Positions 9,572-16,987 of a stretch of 64,000 nt of DNA are shown here, in pieces (positions within the stretch are counted from its first letter, which is position 1; each line of letters opens with the position of its first letter). The stretch is from Pseudodesulfovibrio alkaliphilus (GTDB taxonomy: Bacteria > Desulfobacterota > Desulfovibrionia > Desulfovibrionales > Desulfovibrionaceae): the NCBI RefSeq assembly GCF_009729555.1, contig NZ_WODC01000005.1:186001-250000 (forward strand), read 5' to 3'. The notes under the pieces were generated by a model. It had not been told where the DNA came from. It made no database searches and saw nothing but the letters and a program-made list of their open reading frames with translations. Made by a program: the position numbers and the translations under genes.

Positions 9572-9583
9572 GCAGGGAAAGGA

Positions 9584-9832
9584 TCAGACGTGTCGGGCGT
9601 CGAGGGCGTAGCCCATTTCACTGGCCATGAACTGGAGCGGGCGGACATCGCGTGTCACCTTCATGATTTCGAGCAGGGTCTCTGCCCCGAGCTTGGCGCT
9701 GGCGTCAAAGGGATTGATCTCCCGCATCAGCGTGGAATAGGGCTTGTTGATTTTGGCGGCCACATCCTTGGCCTGGATGCCGCTGTCGAGAATGCAGTCC
9801 TGGACAACCTTGGTCACGTTCTTCTCAAACAT
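9584..9832 (-). CDS. Phage CII-like helix-turn-helix regulator, copy 1
   Basis: 82-residue protein resembling the phage CII/CP76 family: helices with INKPYSTLMREINPFDASAKLGAETLLEIM. It is clearly paralogous to the gene at 13841-14149: both start with MFEK, share KPYSTL-x-RE-x-NPFD and KLGAET, and end in a MA-x-E-x-GY-x-L segment. No other phage genes are adjacent, so it looks domesticated. ATG at 9832 (GGAGG at 5 nt) is preferred over GTG at 9844. Target DNA unknown. Confidence 0.75.
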   Translation of the reverse strand: MFEKNVTKVVQDCILDSGIQAKDVAAKINKPYSTLMREINPFDASAKLGAETLLEIMKVTRDVRPLQFMASEMGYALDARHV

Positions 9833-10021
9833 ACCTACCTCCACAGAGTGATGCTACAACAGGTGCGTATGATTCTCCCCACCATAAGCAACCCGTGTGC
9901 CAACCCGCGATAGCGGAGGGCTGTTCTCAAAAAATATAATGTTTATAACGCGTTGTCGCGGAGCTTTGGTTGCCAGACACAATGAGCGGCACAAGAAGTG
10001 TTGCAGCGATTCGCGACATTG

Positions 10022-10058
10022 TGCGACAAGAGTGTCGCAAGTGTCGCAATTGCAACAC
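10022..10058. repeat. Cluster of TGTCGCAA dyads and direct repeats
   Basis: TGCGACA (10022-10028) is the inverted partner of TGTCGCA (10033-10039). AGTGTCGCA occurs twice in tandem (10031-10039 and 10040-10048). GTGTCGCAATTGCAACAC (10041-10058) is itself a near-perfect palindrome. Multiple overlapping sites suggest cooperative binding of a regulator, perhaps the CII-like protein encoded downstream. Confidence 0.5.
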
Positions 10059-10070
10059 TGTAGAAACGTA

Positions 10071-10096
10071 GAGGGAGCCGCCGAAGCGGCTCCCTC
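10071..10096. other. GC-rich stem-loop without T tract
   Basis: 11-bp perfect stem (10071-10081 with 10086-10096) with tetraloop CGAA. It follows the small ORF at 10211 in the minus direction by about 115 nt and may mark the 3' end of the tetR-small ORF transcript. Confidence 0.5.
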
Positions 10097-10210
10097 AGTG
10101 GGGGGGAGGGCCCGGTATCCGGGCTGCCCGAACCATGTACACAGGCTGTCAGGGGTGTGGGTTGCGGTCCATTCCTCGGTGCCGTTTGGAGGTGTTCGGC
10201 CGGTTCGGGC

Positions 10211-10333
10211 TTAAGAGTCGGAAGCCTTGGTCCAATCCTGGGTCCAGGGTTTCCAGGACTCGTTGTACGGGTGCCAGCACTGGCGTCCGAAAATCGTGTC
10301 CAATATCTTGGAGAAATTGCGGCTCAAGCACAT
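10211..10333 (-). CDS. Unrecognised 40-residue protein downstream of tetR
   Basis: A 41-codon frame beginning MCLSRNFSKIL and ending in KASDS. It contains four Trp (CWHP, SWKPW, DWTK) and two Cys. AGGAG lies 6 nt before the ATG and overlaps the TAG stop of tetR, the typical layout of translationally coupled genes. No family is recognised. It could be a microprotein controlled by, or acting with, the TetR regulator. It was missed by a 60-residue length cutoff. Confidence 0.6.
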   Translation of the reverse strand: MCLSRNFSKILDTIFGRQCWHPYNESWKPWTQDWTKASDS

Positions 10334-10342
10334 GACGTTCTC

Positions 10343-10996
10343 CTATGCGTGCTGCGGGGTGTTGGGGTGCGAATCCATGAGAACCCTCGCAGTGCCGGGC
10401 ATTGTGTCGTCAGCGGTCTCGGCGTTCTCTGCTTGCAGGCTGCGTATCACGTGGCGGATGGTTTCTTCGCAGAGCCCCTCGCTGCCGAAGGGGGTAAGGA
10501 GGCTGGTGCGGACACTGCCTATGATGTTGCCATAGATGATAAGGGCGGTATCCTCAACCGGAAGAGGGCGGATGGAACCGTCGGCCATGCCCCGGCTGAC
10601 GCAGCGGGCGAGCACATCAATGAAGTGTCGGAATTTTGCAGCCACCTTGGTAACGTCCACCGAGGGCTCCATGTGGCTGAAGGGGGAGCAGCGCAGCAGG
10701 ATGGGGAAACGGTTGCGATGCCGCTGGGTGAAATCGAGGTACGTGGTCATGTAGTTTTCCACGCATGCAAGGCCGGATCTGCCCCCCCCCACGGCCTCTT
10801 CGAGACGGACGTAGAGACGGTCGGCCATGTCGAATCCGGCGGCCAGAAAGAGGGACTGCTTGTTCCCGAAATAGTGGGACACCAGGCCGAAGGATACCTG
10901 AGCGCGTTCGGCCACGTCCTTGACCGTGGTGGCCGAGAATCCCTGCTGGCCGAAGGCCTCCTGGGCTGCTCTGAGTATCGCTTCCTTCTTGGTCAT
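10343..10996 (-). CDS. TetR family transcriptional regulator
   Basis: 217 residues. The N-terminal helix-turn-helix (ILRAAQEAFGQQGFSATTVKDVAERAQVSFGLVSHYFGNKQSLF, residues 7-50) is classic TetR; the remainder is the variable ligand-binding region. Two palindromes upstream, one of them filling the promoter spacer, indicate autorepression. The only downstream gene in the same direction is the 40-residue ORF, whose ribosome binding site overlaps this stop codon. It is divergent from ychF, whose promoter might also be affected. Confidence 0.92.
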   Translation of the reverse strand: MTKKEAILRAAQEAFGQQGFSATTVKDVAERAQVSFGLVSHYFGNKQSLFLAAGFDMADRLYVRLEEAVGGGRSGLACVENYMTTYLDFTQRHRNRFPILLRCSPFSHMEPSVDVTKVAAKFRHFIDVLARCVSRGMADGSIRPLPVEDTALIIYGNIIGSVRTSLLTPFGSEGLCEETIRHVIRSLQAENAETADDTMPGTARVLMDSHPNTPQHA

Positions 10997-11029
10997 GTCT
11001 GCCTCTGTCGTCTCGGGTCACGTTTGGAC

Positions 11030-11043
11030 TGATTGCTCAATCA
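11030..11043. promoter_or_regulatory. TetR operator O1
   Basis: TGATTGCTCAATCA, a perfect 6+2+6 palindrome about 34 bp upstream of the tetR start. It shares GATTG-NN-CAATC with the second operator; the two centres are 34 bp apart. Confidence 0.7.
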
Positions 11044-11055
11044 GCCGCAATCAAG

Positions 11056-11084
11056 AGATAGATTGATTGTGCAATCAATGTCAA
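11056..11084 (-). promoter_or_regulatory. tetR promoter
   Basis: On the minus strand TTGACA (11084-11079), 17-bp spacer and CTATCT (11061-11056). The spacer is almost entirely the second operator, so regulator binding would block polymerase. Confidence 0.65.
11062..11079. promoter_or_regulatory. TetR operator O2 in promoter spacer
   Basis: ATTGATTGTGCAATCAAT, a perfect 8+2+8 palindrome between the -35 and -10 boxes of the tetR promoter. Confidence 0.75.
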
Positions 11085-11247
11085 GGGGAATGTGATGAAT
11101 TATTTCATGGGCTGGCCAACGGCCTGATTCCCTGAGTTTTGGCTGACAGGGCTTGGTCGAAAAAGATGCTTGCCTTGATGTCCCTTGAGCGGTAGTCAGT
11201 GCCCCGCCCGGGCATGGCCCGGTTCAATCCATTTCCCGGGAGTGTCC

Positions 11248-12345
11248 ATGTCGCTGAGCATCGGTATCGTCGGGCTGCCCAATGTGGGCAAGTCCACCCT
11301 TTTCAACGCCCTGACCAAGGCCCAGAACGCGGAAAGCGCCAATTACGCCTTTTGCACCATTGAACCCAACAAGGCCGTGGTCCCTGTTCCTGACCCCCGG
11401 TTGCAGATTCTTGCGGATCTGGTTCGGCCGCAGCGGGTGCAGCACTCCACGGTGGATTTCGTGGACATAGCCGGGCTGGTGGCCGGGGCGAGCCGGGGCG
11501 AGGGGTTGGGCAACAAGTTCCTGGCCACTATCCGCGAGACCAGGGCCATTTTGCACGTGGTCCGCTGTTTCGATGACGACGATGTCATCCATGTGGCCAA
11601 CTCCGTGGACCCGTTGCGCGACATTGAGATTATCGAAACCGAGTTGCTCCTGGCCGACATCCAGATTCTTCAGGCGCGTATTGGGCGCATGGAAAAGCTG
11701 CTCAAGGGCGACAAGACCCTCGGGCCGAAGCTGGAGGCGGCGCGGCGGCTGCTGGACCATCTGGACGGCGGCGAACCCGCGGCCACCTTCGGTGAGCCGT
11801 CTCGGGCGTTGGACGAGCTGCTGGCCGAACTGCGCCTGATAACAGCCAAGCAGATCATCTATTGTGCCAACGTGGATGAGGAGGGGGTGGCCGAGGACAA
11901 CGAACATGTGCGCCGGGTACGCGCTCTGGCGACCGACCGAGGTGCGGAATTCGTCAAGATTTCCGCGAAAATGGAAGAGGATCTGGTGGGCCTTGAAGAT
12001 GACGAGTATCAGGAGTTTCTGGAATCCTACGGCATTGCCGAGTCCGGCCTGGATCAGATCGTGCGAACCGGGTTCGGCTGCCTGGGGTTGATCAGTTATT
12101 TTACCGCAGGGGTCAAGGAGGTCCGCTCCTGGACCATCCACGACGGCGACAAGGCCCCACGGGCAGCGGCGGCCATCCACACCGATTTCGAGCGCGGCTT
12201 CATCCGGGCCGAGGTCATCGGTTACGACAGTTTCGTGGAACATGGCTCCGAGGCAAAATGCCGGGCAGCGGGCGCATTGCGCGTTGAGGGCCGGGAATAT
12301 GTGGTCCGCGACGGCGATGTGGTCCATTTTCTCTTCAACGTCTGA
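11248..12345 (+). CDS. ychF: Redox-regulated ATPase YchF
   Basis: 365-residue Obg-family P-loop protein that prefers ATP and associates with ribosomes. P-loop GLPNVGKST is at residues 8-16 and DIAGLV (switch) near 70. A coiled-coil insertion is followed by the TGS domain, with HTDFERGFIRAEV and the final REYVVRDGDVVHFLFNV. ATG at 11248 follows GGGAG; the frame to 11185 adds residues not found in the family. It converges on fba with a shared hairpin. Confidence 0.96.
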   Translation: MSLSIGIVGLPNVGKSTLFNALTKAQNAESANYAFCTIEPNKAVVPVPDPRLQILADLVRPQRVQHSTVDFVDIAGLVAGASRGEGLGNKFLATIRETRAILHVVRCFDDDDVIHVANSVDPLRDIEIIETELLLADIQILQARIGRMEKLLKGDKTLGPKLEAARRLLDHLDGGEPAATFGEPSRALDELLAELRLITAKQIIYCANVDEEGVAEDNEHVRRVRALATDRGAEFVKISAKMEEDLVGLEDDEYQEFLESYGIAESGLDQIVRTGFGCLGLISYFTAGVKEVRSWTIHDGDKAPRAAAAIHTDFERGFIRAEVIGYDSFVEHGSEAKCRAAGALRVEGREYVVRDGDVVHFLFNV

Positions 12346-12362
12346 GCAACATGCGGCCGACA

Positions 12363-12396
12363 AAGGGCCCCGTCCGCAGATGCGGACGGGGCCCTT
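12363..12396. terminator. Bidirectional hairpin between ychF and fba
   Basis: 15-16 bp GC-rich stem (12363-12378 with 12381-12396). T tracts are short on both sides. It probably ends both convergent genes. Confidence 0.75.
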
Positions 12397-12417
12397 GTCG
12401 TTGGCATAGACGGGGGG

Positions 12418-13686
12418 CTAGTCGTCGAAGTCGCCCTTGGGGCCTTTGTCTGTGTTGATTTCCGCAGCCCGGGCCTTGATTTTTTCCTCTGTCCAGTCGG
12501 CCGGGTTTTCGAAGAAGTCCACCTTGGGTCCCAGGTCGTGGGAGCCCGCCTTGACGAGGAGCTCGCAGGCGATGGGCGCAGTGTCCGCAGCGTTGAACAC
12601 GTCCACCAGCAGGTGGTGGACAAAGTCCTCCACGGCTCCGGCCATGCGCTCGCGCACACGCTTGTTTTGCCCCTGCCAGCGGCGCTCAAAGGGCAGATTG
12701 AGCTTCTTGTAGTCGCCGCCCTTGAGTTTTCTCTCGTCGGCGTAGGCCACCATCTCGGCCCACAGGGTGTCTTCGACGCCTTCCCCGGCAACTTTGTCAA
12801 ACCTGCCGTCCTCGGTCATGATGGCGTTGCCGAAGTCGTTGACGCGCACACCCCAGGAGATCATCTGCAGCGCGGTGGCCACATTTGCCTTGGTGGTTTG
12901 GGTTTTGGCCGCGATTTCGCGCAGACGCTGCGAATCATTGCCCGAGGTGCCGTGCTGGGCGCCCGAGGTGCCGTAGGGGGCCAGCGCCTTGTGGATGTCT
13001 GCGGTCAGTTCCACCTGGATGCCGGTGCCCGACGCCTCGATGCCGTGGGTGGTGCCGTTGTTCAGCGCGATCCAGTCGGGGCAAAGGCCGTGGGCGTTGA
13101 GGCCCTGACACAGGTACTTGGCCTCCACCGGAGTGGACAGCCCGAAGGAGCCCTTGATCTCGCCGATTTCGGTCTCGTAACCCGCCCAGGAAGGGATGGC
13201 CGAGGAGACCGCGATATTGGCCAACAGGTTGAGGTCGTCGGTCATGTGCGAGGCATCGATGGCGATGGAGGTGATGCCCGTGTCAAAGAGCGAGGGGATC
13301 TCGGCCTTGGCTTCGGCCACATCCTCCCATTTCTTCATATAATAGTGGTCGGCGTGGACAGCCACCGGCACGGTGATGCCGAGCATGTTGCACAGGTAGT
13401 CCACGCGCCGGGCGATGTTCCAAAGGGTGGTTGGGCAGTAGGTGGCCTCGCTGCGGGCGATTTCGATGATGATGGCCGCGTTGGCCTTCTGGGCCGCCCG
13501 GAGTGCGCCCTCAATAATGAAGAGGTTGCGGCCGTTGGCGGCGATGGTCATGGCCCCGCCCTTTTCGAGCATGGCCCTGTCGATCACCTTGCCGCTGACG
13601 ATGAGAGCCTCGGAATGGGGAAAATTCTGAACCACGTTCGGCGGCCGACCGACGGAGAGCGCTTTTCTGAAAAGATCCTGGGACAT
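12418..13686 (-). CDS. fba: Class II fructose-bisphosphate aldolase, long type
   Basis: 422-residue zinc-type aldolase that cleaves fructose 1,6-bisphosphate to dihydroxyacetone phosphate and glyceraldehyde 3-phosphate. Features seen are VAVHADHY (zinc-binding His after the catalytic Asp region), IDASHM, the GYETEIGEIKG segment and a WIALNNGTTHG segment. It is longer than E. coli FbaA and lacks parts of its pattern, fitting the longer class II group seen in deltaproteobacteria. GGAGG precedes ATG at 13686. The 13806 extension is rejected because it starts upstream of the promoter. Confidence 0.88.
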   Translation of the reverse strand: MSQDLFRKALSVGRPPNVVQNFPHSEALIVSGKVIDRAMLEKGGAMTIAANGRNLFIIEGALRAAQKANAAIIIEIARSEATYCPTTLWNIARRVDYLCNMLGITVPVAVHADHYYMKKWEDVAEAKAEIPSLFDTGITSIAIDASHMTDDLNLLANIAVSSAIPSWAGYETEIGEIKGSFGLSTPVEAKYLCQGLNAHGLCPDWIALNNGTTHGIEASGTGIQVELTADIHKALAPYGTSGAQHGTSGNDSQRLREIAAKTQTTKANVATALQMISWGVRVNDFGNAIMTEDGRFDKVAGEGVEDTLWAEMVAYADERKLKGGDYKKLNLPFERRWQGQNKRVRERMAGAVEDFVHHLLVDVFNAADTAPIACELLVKAGSHDLGPKVDFFENPADWTEEKIKARAAEINTDKGPKGDFDD

Positions 13687-13721
13687 GCCCTTCCTCCTTG
13701 GAGAGTTTGTGTGCAACAAGC

Positions 13722-13751
13722 AAATTACAACGAATTGTCCCGGAAAGTCAA
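13722..13751 (-). promoter_or_regulatory. Possible fba promoter
   Basis: On the minus strand TTGACT (13751-13746), 18-bp spacer and TAATTT (13727-13722), about 36 bp upstream of the start codon. Confidence 0.45.
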
Positions 13752-13840
13752 AACGGATCGTCGGCTTTCCCCGGTCGGCGGCCGCAACAGCCCGTCCTCT
13801 TCGCAACGGAGTGACAGAGCCCGGTCATCTGCGCGGACGG

Positions 13841-14149
13841 CTACATGGTTGCTTCGAGGCGGCGGGTCTCGGCGTCGGCCTTGGCGGCCGATTCTGAGCG
13901 CGTCTCCTCCACGGGCATCAGGGTGTAGCCGAGCTCCCTGGCCATGAATTCGAGTACCGAGACGTTGCGCGTGGTCTTGACGATCTCGAACATGGTTTCT
14001 GCCCCCAGCTTGGCATGGACATCAAAGGGATTGAGTTCGCGAAGCAGGGTTGAATAGGGCTTCTTGATCCTTTTGCATACCAGCTTGGCGGGAATGCGGC
14101 CTTCGAGCACCATGTCCTGCACCTTCTTGGTCAAGCTCTTCTCAAACAT
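13841..14149 (-). CDS. Phage CII-like helix-turn-helix regulator, copy 2
   Basis: 102-residue paralogue of the 9584-9832 protein: MFEKSLTKKVQD, RIKKPYSTLLRELNPFDVHAKLGAETMFEIV, LEFMARELGYTL. It has a 20-residue charged C-terminal tail that copy 1 lacks. A dyad at 14173-14204 covers its likely promoter. GGGGGGT precedes the ATG. No neighbouring phage genes. Target unknown. Confidence 0.75.
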   Translation of the reverse strand: MFEKSLTKKVQDMVLEGRIPAKLVCKRIKKPYSTLLRELNPFDVHAKLGAETMFEIVKTTRNVSVLEFMARELGYTLMPVEETRSESAAKADAETRRLEATM

Positions 14150-14172
14150 GTCTTACCCCCCACATGTTGGAA

Positions 14173-14204
14173 ATTGCGGACTAGTTTCTATTATTAGCCG
14201 CAAT
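14173..14204. promoter_or_regulatory. Dyad upstream of CII-like copy 2
   Basis: ATTGCGG (14173-14179) and CCGCAAT (14198-14204) form a perfect inverted repeat with an 18-bp, AT-rich spacer that contains a TAATAATAG stretch on the minus strand. It is a candidate operator or activator site overlapping the promoter. Confidence 0.5.
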
Positions 14205-14238
14205 GGGAGTTTTTCGTCAACGAAAAAGCAGATGGCCT

Positions 14239-14265
14239 AAAAAAAACGCCCGGACGGGCCGGGCG
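14239..14265 (-). terminator. Rho-independent terminator of the partner-switch operon
   Basis: On the minus strand CGCCCGG, 5-nt loop, CCGGGCG, then eight T. It follows the stop of the RsbW-like gene by 25 nt. Confidence 0.9.
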
Positions 14266-14290
14266 GAATGACGGAGGGACCAGCGGCGGG

Positions 14291-14707
14291 CTATGCCGAC
14301 TGGGCGGGCAGGGCGAAACAGATGGTCAGTTCATTGGCGTTGTCGGCGCGGGTGTAGCGGCAGTGGTCGGCCATGGTGGTCACCAGGAATATGCCGAGGC
14401 CGCCCACGGCGCGCTGGTCCATGTCTGCCCCGGTGTCAGGCGGGGGGGCGGCAAGGGGGTCAAAGGGGGTGCCCCGGTCGCGGATCAGGCAGCAGAACAG
14501 TCCGTCGCGCACTTTGCACTCGATCTCGAAGGTCCCCGGAGCCCCGCCATAGGCGTGGCGGGCCACGTTGACCAGAACCTCCTCCAGAGCGAGGTCCAGG
14601 CGCGGCAGCGTGGACGGGTCGAGGCCCGCCTGTGTGGCCATGGCCAGGACATGGTCGCGGGCCGGTTGCAGACTCGAGAGGTCCGGGGTGGCGGCGAAGA
14701 CCGGCAT
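14291..14707 (-). CDS. RsbW-like anti-sigma factor / serine kinase
   Basis: 138-residue GHKL ATPase of the HATPase_c_2 type. N box LALEEVLVNVARHAYG, G1 box IRDRGTPFDP and G2 box GGLGIFLV are visible. Such proteins bind a sigma factor or another partner and phosphorylate the STAS antagonist. It starts 3 nt after the STAS gene. No sigma factor gene is adjacent, so the target may be encoded elsewhere. Confidence 0.87.
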   Translation of the reverse strand: MPVFAATPDLSSLQPARDHVLAMATQAGLDPSTLPRLDLALEEVLVNVARHAYGGAPGTFEIECKVRDGLFCCLIRDRGTPFDPLAAPPPDTGADMDQRAVGGLGIFLVTTMADHCRYTRADNANELTICFALPAQSA

Positions 14708-14710
14708 GGG

Positions 14711-15040
14711 TCAGCCGGCCAGGGCGTCTTCCAGGGTGGGATGGATGGTGAACATGGCGGCGAAGCCAGAGACCACGAACACCTCTTCCACCATGCCCGA
14801 GAGGTTGCAGAAGGCCAGACTGCCCTGGGCGCCCTTGAGCTGTTTGGCAGCCGAGAGGATGCTGCGCAGTCCGGCGGAGCTGATGTATTCGAGGCCCGAG
14901 AGGTCGGCGATGATATGGGTATCGCCCGCCGCGAGCCAGTTTCGGCACTGGGTGTCGAACTCCTGGGCTGTGATGGCGTCCATGCGTCCGGTCACGGTGA
15001 CCACGAGTTTCCCCTCGTGTTTGCTGCTGCTGAATTTCAT
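14711..15040 (-). CDS. STAS-domain anti-sigma factor antagonist
   Basis: 109 residues, single STAS domain. DLSGLEYISSAGLRSIL (residues 46-62) carries the phosphorylatable serine (S54 or S55) typical of SpoIIAA/RsbV proteins. In the usual scheme the RsbW-like kinase phosphorylates it and the SpoIIE-type phosphatase of the same operon reactivates it. AAGGAGA lies before the start; the gap to the phosphatase gene is 12 nt. Confidence 0.9.
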   Translation of the reverse strand: MKFSSSKHEGKLVVTVTGRMDAITAQEFDTQCRNWLAAGDTHIIADLSGLEYISSAGLRSILSAAKQLKGAQGSLAFCNLSGMVEEVFVVSGFAAMFTIHPTLEDALAG

Positions 15041-15052
15041 GAATGTCTCCTT

Positions 15053-16987
15053 TTATTTGTCACACTTGCCGCAGAACTGCATGGCGAGCATGGTGATGTC
15101 GTCCGAGGGCTCTGCCCCGCGTGCGAAGGCGGCCACCGAGTCGTTGACCGTTTTGACCAGGGTTGGGGCGAAGCGTTGCGAGGCCTCGGCCACGGTGCGC
15201 AGGAGCCGTTCCTCGGAGTAGAGGGCCTGTTCCGGGTTCATGGCCTCGGTCACGCCGTCGGTGTAGATGAAGAGGATGTCGCCCGGAGCCATTGTCATGG
15301 TCCGGGTGGAGTATTCCATGCCCTCCATGACGCCGGCCACTGGTTCGCCCAGGGGGGCGACCCAGCGGGGCTCGCCACCGCATGGCAAATGAATGGGAGG
15401 GTTGTGTCCCGCGTTGGCATAGCGGGTTTCGCCGGTTTCGATGTCGATGATGGCAAGAAACAGGGTGACGAACATGCACGAGTCGTTTTCCGCAGCCAGG
15501 TCGGCGTTGACCTTGCTCAGAATCTGGCCGGGGTCGAGGCCCTTCTCGGCCACCACCTTGAGCAGGGTCTTGGTCACGGCCATGAAGAAGGCGGCGGGTA
15601 CGCCCTTGCCCGACACGTCGCCCACCAGAAAGCAGAAGTGGGTTTCGTCCACGAAGAAGAAGTCGTAAAGGTCGCCGCCCACCTCTTTGGCCGGTTCGAT
15701 GGAGGCGAAGACCTCGAACTCGGTGCGGTCCGGGAAGGCCGGGAAGAGCTTGGGCAGGATGCCCATCTGTATGTCCCGTGCGATGCGCAGCTCGGACTCG
15801 ATGCGCTCTTTGGCCGCCGTGGTGGTGGTCAGGTTGGCGATATACTCCTTGAGGGATTCCTTCATGACCCGGAAGGAACCGGCCAGATCCCCGACCTCGT
15901 CGTTGGTGTGCACCTTTGGCAGCATCAGGTCGAGATTGCCCGAGGCGATTTCCAGGGCTGACCGGGAGAGTTCGCTCAGCGGGCGGGTGATGCGTCTGGC
16001 GATGTAGATGATGACCAGCGCCAGCAGGGCGAAGCCGACAAGGCCGATAAGGACCATGACATTGGAGAGCCGGTGGACCTCGGCCAGCATCTCGGCCCTG
16101 GGGAAGAGGACGCCTAGGGACCAGCCCCCGTATTCCAGGCCGGTGTGGAATAGGTAGCGCTCGTTGCCGAAGACGTTTTCGTCGATGCGGACAAAGGCGC
16201 TTTTGCCCGCGATCATGTCGCGGCCCACCTGCCGAAATTCGGGGGCCTCCATCTCCTCGGCCATGGAGAAGAAGGTGTGGTTCATGATCAGCTTGCGGTT
16301 GGGGTGGGCGATGAAGGTGCCGTGGCGCGAGAGCAGGAAGGCGAAGCCGGTGTCGAAGATGCGAATTTCTTCGAGCATGTCCTGAAGCCACTCCAGGGAG
16401 ATGTCTGCCGTGACCACGCCCGCGAAGGTCTTTTTGCCGTCCTGGTTGCGATAGAAGGGCACGGCGTAGGTGGCCATGACCACGCCCCCGCCGCCCTGAT
16501 CGTTGTAGGGCTCGGTCCATACGGCCTGCTCAAGCTCCTTGGGCAGTTGATACCAGTCCATGTAGAAGTAGCGGTAGTCAGGGCTGCCGAGCATGGTGAA
16601 GGCGATGCGCCCGCCCGAGCGGAAGTGGTAGGGCGCGAAATACAGGCGCTCCGGCTCCTGGGTATAGGGCTCGAAGGCGATGGCCATGCCGAATATCTCG
16701 GGGTTGTTGGCGATGACGCGTTTGTTGAGGTTGAGGATGTCCTCGCGGCTCAAGGTGGCGTCCTCAAGGGAGTATGCGATGTTGTTGGCCACCTTTTGCA
16801 CGGAGAGCAGCACCGAGTCGATGCGGCTGGCCGTCTCCTGAGCCAGGTGGCGCGAGTTGGTCTCGGACTGGCGCAGGATGATGGTGCGCGAATAGGCGTA
16901 GTTGTAGGCCACGATGGCCGCGAGGATGACAAAGGCGCAGGAGAGGATGAGGGCCGCGAGCCGAAAGGCGATGCCGTATCTTTTCAC
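15053..16987 (-). CDS. Membrane SpoIIE-type (PP2C) phosphatase with double cache and HAMP
   Basis: 644 residues. Membrane helix about 9-28, a periplasmic double cache region about 35-290, second helix about 300-325, HAMP about 325-380, then the PP2C/SpoIIE domain about 420-640 with GGDLYDF, GDVSGKGVPAA, YTDGVTEA and EPSDDITML, the metal-binding pattern. It would sense a periplasmic ligand and dephosphorylate the STAS protein. It overlaps the solute-binding-protein gene by 4 nt, so both are translationally coupled. Confidence 0.93.
   Translation of the reverse strand: MKRYGIAFRLAALILSCAFVILAAIVAYNYAYSRTIILRQSETNSRHLAQETASRIDSVLLSVQKVANNIAYSLEDATLSREDILNLNKRVIANNPEIFGMAIAFEPYTQEPERLYFAPYHFRSGGRIAFTMLGSPDYRYFYMDWYQLPKELEQAVWTEPYNDQGGGGVVMATYAVPFYRNQDGKKTFAGVVTADISLEWLQDMLEEIRIFDTGFAFLLSRHGTFIAHPNRKLIMNHTFFSMAEEMEAPEFRQVGRDMIAGKSAFVRIDENVFGNERYLFHTGLEYGGWSLGVLFPRAEMLAEVHRLSNVMVLIGLVGFALLALVIIYIARRITRPLSELSRSALEIASGNLDLMLPKVHTNDEVGDLAGSFRVMKESLKEYIANLTTTTAAKERIESELRIARDIQMGILPKLFPAFPDRTEFEVFASIEPAKEVGGDLYDFFFVDETHFCFLVGDVSGKGVPAAFFMAVTKTLLKVVAEKGLDPGQILSKVNADLAAENDSCMFVTLFLAIIDIETGETRYANAGHNPPIHLPCGGEPRWVAPLGEPVAGVMEGMEYSTRTMTMAPGDILFIYTDGVTEAMNPEQALYSEERLLRTVAEASQRFAPTLVKTVNDSVAAFARGAEPSDDITMLAMQFCGKCDK

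Larger units (their letters stand above)
9833..10210. other. Intergenic region with dyad cluster and hairpin
   Basis: Leader region of CII-like copy 1. It holds a cluster of GTGTCGCAA-type repeats (10022-10058) and a hairpin at 10071-10096. No coding sequence with a credible ribosome binding site was found. Confidence 0.5.

Noticed and set aside
10149-10331. 60-codon minus frame overlapping the small ORF
   Set aside because: The alternative frame 10211-10333 has the strong ribosome binding site and a better composition.
12363-12396. Small RNA gene at the ychF-fba junction
   Set aside because: Convergent gene ends and a simple stem explain it as a shared terminator.
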